From assembly GCF_002174125.1 (NCBI RefSeq), contig NZ_NEXX01000005.1, positions 186,001 through 250,000 on the forward strand: DNA of 64,000 nucleotides, given 5' to 3'. Positions 58,478 through 64,000 of the stretch are shown in pieces. The stretch is from Acinetobacter populi. GTDB taxonomy: Bacteria; Pseudomonadota; Gammaproteobacteria; Pseudomonadales; Moraxellaceae. The first letter of the stretch is position 1. The number at the start of each line of letters is the position of its first letter. The position numbers and the translations under genes are program-made. The notes under the pieces are model-generated. The model saw only the letters and a program-made list of their open reading frames with translations. It was not told the DNA's origin and searched no databases.

Positions 58478-59608
58478 ATGACAACAACCACAATCGGTAT
58501 TTTTGGTGGTGGTCAATTGGGTCGAATGATGGCTCAAGCTGCCTTACCATTAAATATTAAATGTACTTTTTTTGAAGCAAAAACAGATTGCCCTGCGGCA
58601 GCTTTAGGTCCTGTGATTTCAACCGAAGCAAATAATGGTTTACAGGATTTTATTGCCAGTGCCGATGTATTTAGTCTGGAATTTGAAAATACACCGCTTG
58701 CGGACGTGGATGTGTTAATTCAGAACAAAAGTCTGTTTCCACCTCGTCAGGCATTGGCAACTGCACAAAATCGTCTTTTAGAAAAAGCATTGTTTGATGA
58801 ATTAAATATCCCAGTTGCTGCTTATCGTGCTGTTGATAGTTTAGCCAGTTTAAAGCAGGCTGTTGTCGATTTAGGCTTGCCGATTGTACTTAAAACTGCG
58901 ACGGGTGGTTATGATGGCAAAGGGCAGTTTGTTTTACGTGAGGCAGATCAAATTGAACAAGCTTGGGCAGAGTTGGGTCCTGCAAAAAGCCTAATTGCCG
59001 AAAGTTTTGTTCAGTTTTCCCGTGAAGTATCCATTATTGCAGTACGGGGTCAGGACGGTGAAGTTCGTACATGGGATCTGGCAGAAAATCATCATCATCA
59101 TGGTATTTTGTCTCATTCCATTGTACCTGCACCAGATAGTCAAGACTTGCAGCCTGTGGCACAGGATTATATTACTCGTTTGCTGCATCACCTCAATTAT
59201 GTGGGCGTGTTGACACTGGAATTATTTGTCACAGAACAGGGCTTATATGCCAACGAAATGGCACCTCGTGTACATAATTCGGGGCATTGGTCGATTGAAG
59301 GGGCGGTCTGTTCTCAATTTGAAAATCATATTCGGGCTGTAGCCGGCTTACCTTTAGGTTCAACTCAGACCATCCGTCCCACGGTTATGGTCAATATCAT
59401 TGGTCAATATCCCAAAAAAGAAGATGTGTTGGCTTTGTCTTGTGCTCATCTACATCTTTATGATAAATCTGAACGTGCTGGGCGAAAAATTGGACATATT
59501 ACTTTGATGCCATTGGACAGTAATGAGCTGACTTCTTTGTGCATTCAACTGGCCAGAATTTTACCGGAGCCGCTGGCTTTAACTGAAGAAATGCAAATAA
59601 ATGTTTGA
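58478..59608 (+). CDS. purK: N5-carboxyaminoimidazole ribonucleotide synthase
   Basis: ATP-grasp enzyme that carboxylates AIR before PurE acts. 376 residues: IGIFGGGQLGRMMAQAA, PIVLKTATGGYDGKGQ (ATP-grasp), YANEMAPRVHNSGHWSIE. A candidate terminator (AAGCAATT/AATTGCTT) follows at about 59623-59660. Confidence 0.96.
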   Translation: MTTTTIGIFGGGQLGRMMAQAALPLNIKCTFFEAKTDCPAAALGPVISTEANNGLQDFIASADVFSLEFENTPLADVDVLIQNKSLFPPRQALATAQNRLLEKALFDELNIPVAAYRAVDSLASLKQAVVDLGLPIVLKTATGGYDGKGQFVLREADQIEQAWAELGPAKSLIAESFVQFSREVSIIAVRGQDGEVRTWDLAENHHHHGILSHSIVPAPDSQDLQPVAQDYITRLLHHLNYVGVLTLELFVTEQGLYANEMAPRVHNSGHWSIEGAVCSQFENHIRAVAGLPLGSTQTIRPTVMVNIIGQYPKKEDVLALSCAHLHLYDKSERAGRKIGHITLMPLDSNELTSLCIQLARILPEPLALTEEMQINV

Positions 59609-59622
59609 TGTGTTGAAAAATT

Positions 59623-59664
59623 AAGCAATTATTGTGACTTAGTTAACACAAATTGCTTTTATTT
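59623..59664 (+). terminator. Possible terminator of purEK
   Basis: AAGCAATT and AATTGCTT pair over 8 bp around a loop of about 20 nt, followed by TTATTT. The large loop makes it weaker than the next hairpin at 59724-59754. Confidence 0.45.
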
Positions 59665-59665
59665 C

Positions 59666-59693
59666 TTGCAAATCCTGACTAATTCGCTATACT
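59666..59693 (+). promoter_or_regulatory. Promoter of the candidate small RNA
   Basis: TTGCAA (59666-59671) and TATACT (59688-59693) are spaced by 16 bp, matching sigma-70 consensus at 4/6 and 5/6. It faces a terminator 31-61 bp downstream rather than a gene. Confidence 0.5.
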
Positions 59694-59699
59694 TTACAG

Positions 59700-59754
59700 T
59701 ATTAGAACTGCTTTTTAGTTTACACGGTAACACACCCCTGTTACCGTTTTTTTT
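59700..59754 (+). ncRNA. Candidate ~55-nt small RNA between purK and guaD
   Basis: A promoter-like pair (59666-59693) is followed by ~24 nt of unstructured sequence. Then comes a perfect hairpin, ACGGTAAC (59724-59731) with GTTACCGT (59740-59747), and eight T residues (59747-59754). No ORF fits in this space. It could be a trans-acting small RNA with a single terminator hairpin, or the attenuator of guaD, which starts about 310 bp later. I cannot name it. Confidence 0.4.
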
Positions 59755-60065
59755 GTCTGTGATTTTATCTTTTAATTTATTTCTTCTATTTCGTAAGTAA
59801 AATCTGCTGTTGTGCCTGTATAAGACTATTTTCTGTATTGAACTTTTAAATTAAACCTTAATAAATTTTATGTATTTATGCACTTATTACTTTTTTAATA
59901 AGTATTTTTTATTCATTTTTAATCATTTTGGCAGAAAAATTGCTTTACAAATGATTGTCTTATAAATATTTTTTGGCTGATACAAAAACATAGATGATGT
60001 TTTGTGTTATAACGCCCTAGAATGTTTTGAGCACAATTAAATCATCATCTTTAAGGTTTAGCATC
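59755..60065. other. AT-rich leader before guaD
   Basis: About 310 bp without a gene. It must contain the guaD promoter; TATAAC near 60008 could be a -10. No purine riboswitch fold was recognised. Confidence 0.4.
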
Positions 60066-61373
60066 ATGAAGTCTAATGTCGCCATTCGCGGTCAATTTCT
60101 GGATATACAACAATTGGTTGAACAAGCAGAACATATTGCAGAGCAGGTACGTTATCTGAAAGATGGTCTATTATTGATTCAAGATGGGAAAATTAGCTGG
60201 TTTGGAGAGTGGCAGGACGGGCAACAATATGTGACGGATTCGTTCCACGTGGAACATTATCCTGATCAGTTAATTATTCCAGGGTTTTTGGATACGCATA
60301 TTCATTATCCGCAAACGGAAATGATTGGTGCCTATGGCGAGCAATTGCTGGAATGGCTGGATACTTATACTTTTCCAACAGAAATTCAGTTTCAGGATCG
60401 GGATCATGCCGATAAAATTGCCAAAATTTTTATTCAGGAATTATTAAAGAACGGTACTACAACTGCGCTGGTATTTTGTACCGTGCAATTGCAATCAGTA
60501 GATGCTTTATTTGAAGAAGCAGAAAAATATAATATGCGTATTATTGCTGGTAAGGTGATGATGGATCGTTTTGCACCTGAAGCATTGCTGGATACCGCAG
60601 AATCTAGTTATCATGATTCCAAGGCACTTATTGAAAAATGGCATAAAAACGGACGTGCTTTATATGCAATTACACCACGATTTGCACCAACCTCAACAGC
60701 GGGTCAATTGGAAAAAGCAGGACAATTAAAACAGGAATTTCCTGATGTGTATGTGCATACTCATTTGAGTGAAAATAAAAACGAAATTGCTTGGGTTAAA
60801 GAATTATACCCAGAACAAAAAGGTTATTTGGATGTTTATCATCATTATGGTTTAACCGGTAAAAAATCGGTGTTTGCCCATTGTGTACATCTGGAAGAAC
60901 AGGAATGGGATTGTATGCATGCAACCAATTCCGCCATTGCATTTTGTCCAACCTCAAATTTATTTTTAGGCAGTGGTTTATTCCCTCTAAAAACTGCATG
61001 GCAAAAACAAGTGAAGTTGGGATTGGGTACTGATATTGGTGCAGGTACATCCTTTAGCTTATTACAAACTGCAAATGAGGCTTATAAGGTTCAGCAACTA
61101 CAAGGCTATAGTCTTTCTGCATTTGAGGCGTTTTATCATGCAACATTAGGCAGTGCCAAAGCGCTGGATCTGGATGATAAATTGGGTAACTTTAATGTCG
61201 GTAAAGAAGCAGATTTTGTGGTTCTGGATTTAAATGCGACCGTACTACAGCAGTTACGTCAAAGCACCACAAAAAATATTGAAGAAAAACTATTTGCTTT
61301 ATTCACCTTGGGCGATGATCGTAATGTATTTGCAACCTATGTATATGGGCAAAAGGTTTATCAACGTGAATGA
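60066..61373 (+). CDS. guaD: Guanine deaminase
   Basis: Hydrolyses guanine to xanthine. 435 residues in the amidohydrolase family: PGFLDTHIHYPQTEMIGAYG (HxH metal site), CTVQLQSVDALFEEA, THLSENKNEIAWVK, FAHCVHLEEQEWD and GTDIGAGTSFSLL (metal Asp). ATG at 60066 with AAGG upstream is preferred over a TTG at 60027. It is near hpt and purEK, forming a loose purine neighbourhood. Confidence 0.94.
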   Translation: MKSNVAIRGQFLDIQQLVEQAEHIAEQVRYLKDGLLLIQDGKISWFGEWQDGQQYVTDSFHVEHYPDQLIIPGFLDTHIHYPQTEMIGAYGEQLLEWLDTYTFPTEIQFQDRDHADKIAKIFIQELLKNGTTTALVFCTVQLQSVDALFEEAEKYNMRIIAGKVMMDRFAPEALLDTAESSYHDSKALIEKWHKNGRALYAITPRFAPTSTAGQLEKAGQLKQEFPDVYVHTHLSENKNEIAWVKELYPEQKGYLDVYHHYGLTGKKSVFAHCVHLEEQEWDCMHATNSAIAFCPTSNLFLGSGLFPLKTAWQKQVKLGLGTDIGAGTSFSLLQTANEAYKVQQLQGYSLSAFEAFYHATLGSAKALDLDDKLGNFNVGKEADFVVLDLNATVLQQLRQSTTKNIEEKLFALFTLGDDRNVFATYVYGQKVYQRE

Positions 61374-61497
61374 TAAAACACAAAGTACAAAATCAAATTC
61401 GATGAAGAGAATTGCCGGATTGGTGGGTGTGGTGTGTCTTTTGCTTTTACTTAAACAGGATCAATCGCAAAAAAATCCACCAACTAAGGCGGATTAG
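61366..61497 (+). CDS. Very small putative membrane peptide overlapping guaD
   Basis: 43 codons from GTG (61366), overlapping the guaD stop by 8 bp, or 31 codons from ATG 61402. The central stretch IAGLVGVVCLLLLL is one short membrane segment, followed by a polar KQDQSQKNPP tail. No family recognised and no clear ribosome-binding site at the ATG. Overlap with guaD would allow coupled translation, but it could be chance. Confidence 0.3.
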   Translation: MNDKTQSTKSNSMKRIAGLVGVVCLLLLLKQDQSQKNPPTKAD

Positions 61498-61573
61498 TCA
61501 TGAATATTGTACATGATTGCATTAAAATATGCTCGTACCCCATCCATAGACAACGAAAGGTAAAAGGTAAGCC

Positions 61574-62107
61574 ATGGCTGCACAAATGGAAGTAATGATT
61601 TCTCAAAAAGAAATTATACAACGAATAGAAGACATGGCTGAGCAAATTAATCAGTTCTATCTCAATAGTGATAAGGAACTGGTATTGATTGGTTTACTGC
61701 GTGGATCTTTTATTTTTATGGCAGATTTATGCCGTTATCTTGATAAGCCACATGAATTGGATTTTATGACGGTGTCAAGTTACGGTACCAAAACCAAATC
61801 GACCCGTGATGTCAGAATCTTAAAAGATCTGGATGGTGAAATTCGTGGTAAAGATGTTCTGGTTGTAGAAGATATCATCGATTCTGGGAATACTTTAAGT
61901 AAAGTCATTGAAATTTTAAAAACCAGAGAACCAAACAGTATTGAATTGTGTACTTTGATTTCCAAACCTTCACGTCGCGAAATTAATATTCCGGTGAGAT
62001 TTATAGGGTTTGAAGTTGAAGACAAGTTCATTGTTGGTTATGGACTGGATTATGCACAGAAATACCGTCATTTACCTTTTATTGCGCATGTTCTGGAAAT
62101 AGAATAA
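61574..62107 (+). CDS. hpt: Hypoxanthine phosphoribosyltransferase
   Basis: Salvages hypoxanthine (and often guanine) to the nucleotide with PRPP. 177 residues: [19 protein letters not shown], the PRPP-binding [17 protein letters not shown], and [19 protein letters not shown] at the C-terminus, all HPRT hallmarks. AAAAGGTAAG precedes the ATG. Confidence 0.95.
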   Translation: MAAQMEVMISQKEIIQRIEDMAEQINQFYLNSDKELVLIGLLRGSFIFMADLCRYLDKPHELDFMTVSSYGTKTKSTRDVRILKDLDGEIRGKDVLVVEDIIDSGNTLSKVIEILKTREPNSIELCTLISKPSRREINIPVRFIGFEVEDKFIVGYGLDYAQKYRHLPFIAHVLEIE

Positions 62108-62215
62108 TTTTTATGCACAATAATGCTACATAAAAGTGCAAATTTTCCCTATATTTTTAAGTGTGTTTCTAGAATACTTCTAGAAGTACACAAAATATAA
62201 AGGGAGAAACAAAAA

Positions 62216-62467
62216 ATGCTGTCTTTAATTTGGGCGATTATTATTGGTTTTATAGCAGGTCTGATTGCAAGAGCCATCCATCCTGGAGAGGATAAAGCAG
62301 GTTTCATTGTCACCACTTTACTCGGGATCATTGGTTCTTTGGTTGCAACTTATGGCGGCCGAGCACTGGGTTGGTATGCAGAAAATGAAGCAGCTGGCTT
62401 TATTGCTTCAGTTGTCGGCGCAATTGTTGTTTTGTTTATTTATAATTTGATTAGTAAAAAAGCTTAG
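62216..62467 (+). CDS. GlsB/YeaQ/YmgE-family small membrane protein
   Basis: 83 residues, three hydrophobic segments with Gly-rich packing (GFIAGLIARAIHPGEDKAGF, TTLLGIIGSLVATYGGRALG). This is the transglycosylase-associated protein family, stress-associated with unclear function. AAGGGAGA lies 10 nt before the ATG. Confidence 0.88.
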   Translation: MLSLIWAIIIGFIAGLIARAIHPGEDKAGFIVTTLLGIIGSLVATYGGRALGWYAENEAAGFIASVVGAIVVLFIYNLISKKA

Positions 62468-62529
62468 CTTTTTAAGTTTATTAGGGCTTGATAAAATTTT
62501 CTATAGTTTTGTAGACAGTTGAATCAGCC

Positions 62530-63159
62530 CTAATTTATTTGCTCAATACTCTGGTTAATATGCTGCATCAGTGAAGTCAATTGCTGACGAGAAATTCGTG
62601 TTTCAAATAGTGTGGTTAACCAGTTGCCTTGATATTTTTTGATCTCTTGTATATTTTTCGCATTCTCAATTGCAACAATTAAATTTTTTGCCATTAAACC
62701 GGCATATTGTTTTAAGGTTTGTTGCATTAAAATTTTGATTTCCTCAAAGCTTAATACGGGTAACTCACTGGCAATCTCTGCAACAGGTTGTTCAATTTTT
62801 TCAACCATTACAGGTTGTTCAACCACAAACTGCTTAACAGGATTTTCAGCTATATTTATCGTTTCATTAAATGCTGGATTATTTTGTGCAATAAATGTCT
62901 CAGATTTTGAGATATGCGTATCATGTTGCGTCGTTGAAGTTTGATCTGAATTTGCTGTTTTAACAGCATAGATTAGTCCCAATTCCAGTAAAATTTGATA
63001 ATTTTCAATGCTGGCAATCTTACTGTAAGCTTCTGAATTGTGTTGTTTAAGGTCATCTGACTCTAACAGTAATAATAAAGTTCGGGCACGTGCAGATAAT
63101 CGCAAACGTCTTTGCTGAAGTTCTTCTGTACCTAAAATAGTACGTTTGTAGTGATACAT
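62530..63159 (-). CDS. Conserved-looking protein of unknown function
   Basis: 209 residues. The N-terminal ~75 residues contain basic helices (RRLRLSARARTLLLLLES, ASIENYQILLELGLIY) that resemble a winged-helix-like module. A low-complexity middle (about 80-150, rich in Gln, Thr, Val, Glu) follows, then a helical C-terminal domain (SFEEIKILMQQTLKQYAGLM, TRISRQQLTSLMQHI). No membrane segment or signal. I recognise no family. It is convergent with the YeaQ-like gene. Confidence 0.6.
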   Translation of the reverse strand: MYHYKRTILGTEELQQRRLRLSARARTLLLLLESDDLKQHNSEAYSKIASIENYQILLELGLIYAVKTANSDQTSTTQHDTHISKSETFIAQNNPAFNETINIAENPVKQFVVEQPVMVEKIEQPVAEIASELPVLSFEEIKILMQQTLKQYAGLMAKNLIVAIENAKNIQEIKKYQGNWLTTLFETRISRQQLTSLMQHINQSIEQIN

Positions 63160-63350
63160 AAAAATACTTCACAAAAATTTTTGTTTAAAACTAACAAGAT
63201 AAAATGACAAATTGGTGACTTAAGTTTCTATTTTTTAAGTAAAAATTTGATGGATTTATCAATTTTGATCAAATTGATGAAAATTTTAACCAAAATATAT
63301 TTTTAAACATTGTATAGTTTTACAACAGTGTATTTTGATAGATATTCGCT

Positions 63351-63815
63351 ATGCAGAAATTGTATTTGGAAGATTTAAAAACCGGTGATCGTTTTGTTAG
63401 CCGGGAATATGAATTAACGGAAGAGAAAATAAAAAGTTTTGCAAAGGAATATGATCCGCAACCTTTTCATTTGGATGCAGATGCCGCAGAAAAACATCCA
63501 ATATTTCAGGGACTGGCAGGAAGTGGTTGGCAAACAGCAGCAATTACCATGCGTCTTTGGACAGAATGTATGCCACTTGCAGGTGGTTTGGTCGGCTTTG
63601 GTGGCGATATACAATGGAAACTGCCAACACGTGCCAATGATCGTTTGCATATTGAGGTCGAAATTACCGATATTCGACGCTCGAAATCCAAACCGCTACA
63701 GGGTGTAGTGACCTATTTGACTTTAACAAAAAATCAGCATGATCAGGTTGTACAACAATCAACCACAAATGTGCTGGTTTGGAGCAAGGAAGCTACCAAT
63801 TTACCTGAATATTGA
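63351..63815 (+). CDS. MaoC-like hotdog dehydratase
   Basis: 154 residues. A MaoC-like hotdog fold: FAKEYDPQPFHLDADAAEKHPIF with the D-x-x-x-x-H dehydratase motif, then LAGSGWQTAAITMRLWTE and VGFGGDIQWKLPTRANDRL. It probably hydrates or dehydrates enoyl-CoA. A terminator follows at 63845-63878. Substrate unknown. Confidence 0.85.
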   Translation: MQKLYLEDLKTGDRFVSREYELTEEKIKSFAKEYDPQPFHLDADAAEKHPIFQGLAGSGWQTAAITMRLWTECMPLAGGLVGFGGDIQWKLPTRANDRLHIEVEITDIRRSKSKPLQGVVTYLTLTKNQHDQVVQQSTTNVLVWSKEATNLPEY

Positions 63816-63844
63816 ACTAATTCGAATACATGAGATTGGATATA

Positions 63845-63878
63845 AAAAAAGCTTAGTCAAATTGAACTAAGCTTTTTT
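63845..63878. terminator. Bidirectional terminator between the MaoC gene and the AdeT-like gene
   Basis: AAAAAAGCTTAG (63845-63856) with CTAAGCTTTTTT (63867-63878), 12 bp, with TCAA/TTGA pairing in the loop region. T-runs on both strands fit two convergent genes. Confidence 0.85.
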
Positions 63879-63895
63879 AGGATTAAATTTAGTCA

Positions 63896-64000
63896 TTATT
63901 CACCAGCAAGTGAACATTCAAAATTTGAAGGTTCTGCACTACAACGCGCACGTTTTAAAACAGACATCATGGCAGGATCGTAAATGCCTTGTTTGGTCAG
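63896..64000 (-). CDS. AdeT1/2-family protein, partial (C-terminal end)
   Basis: The minus strand encodes LTKQGIYDPAMMSVLKRARC and then SAEPSNFECSLAGE, followed by a stop at 63896-63898. It matches the end of the AdeT-like protein at 2590-3603 (LTKEGIYNQKMMELLWRARC, then AENRQNFECTLP), including both cysteines. The rest lies beyond the window. So the chromosome carries at least two members, both on the minus strand here, 60 kb apart on either side of the origin. Confidence 0.85.
   Translation of the reverse strand: MTKQGIYDPAMMSVLKRARCSAEPSNFECSLAGE

Overview
The window looks like an AT-rich chromosome segment of an Acinetobacter-type gammaproteobacterium (Moraxellaceae). The evidence is the block rpmH-rnpA-yidD-yidC / dnaA-dnaN-recF-gyrB, AdeT-family solute-binding proteins (a family best known from Acinetobacter), an ArgA of the fused kinase-like/GNAT type, and the ribF-ileS-lspA-fkpB operon. 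The species cannot be assigned from sequence alone. No rRNA, tRNA, CRISPR array, insertion sequence or prophage was recognised. The dnaA region shows this is next to the chromosomal replication origin.

Layout. 0-12.6 kb: partial 2'-5' RNA ligase-like gene, lytic transglycosylase, a tiny transcription unit with a 30-codon ORF, erpA, an AdeT-like binding protein, an FMN reductase, a divergent MFS/LysR pair, the ribF-ileS-lspA-fkpB operon, and a nucleosidase. 12.6-20 kb: pgaBCD for poly-N-acetylglucosamine (PNAG) with no pgaA, an MsuE-type FMN reductase, and two overlapping PAS-GGDEF genes with altered signatures. 19.8-24.7 kb: a sulfonate utilisation operon with two SsuA-like binding proteins, SsuD, SsuC and SsuB. 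25-31.5 kb: argA, a Rossmann-fold gene, a GGA-hairpin small RNA of the Rsm/Csr type with an upstream GacA-like box, an MFS transporter, pepD, and two small genes. 31.7-42.6 kb: a GABA/glutamate block: gabD, gabT, a porin, glutamate dehydrogenase, a MocR/GabR-type regulator, a Gly-rich lipoprotein, a GabP-like permease and an esterase. Three matching direct-repeat operators lie before gabT, the regulator and the permease. 42.8-47.1 kb: EamA transporter, putP, a decayed putA 3' end, and mnmE. 47.2-57.9 kb: the origin region, with two DnaA-box clusters flanking dnaA-dnaN-recF-gyrB. 57.9-64 kb: purEK, guaD, hpt, small membrane and unknown genes, a MaoC dehydratase, and the 3' end of a second AdeT-like gene.

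How the parts fit. The sulfonate genes bring in alkanesulfonates and release sulfite using FMNH2, which the nearby MsuE-type reductase could supply. GabP, GabT, GabD and the glutamate dehydrogenase would carry GABA to succinate and 2-oxoglutarate, with the MocR regulator bound at the three shared operators. PNAG export (pgaBCD), PAS-GGDEF proteins and a CsrA-titrating RNA within 15 kb all relate to lifestyle switching, but a direct link is inference.

The strongest observation is the RNA at 27358-27557 (minus strand). It has four hairpins that present GGA in the loop, a tandem 38-nt repeat with a compensatory base-pair change, a rho-independent terminator, and a TGTAAG-N6-CGTACA box about 57 nt upstream of the predicted start. 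Other notable points are the GabR-type regulon, a duplicated and broken 3' end of the MocR gene, and a second DnaA-box cluster downstream of gyrB.
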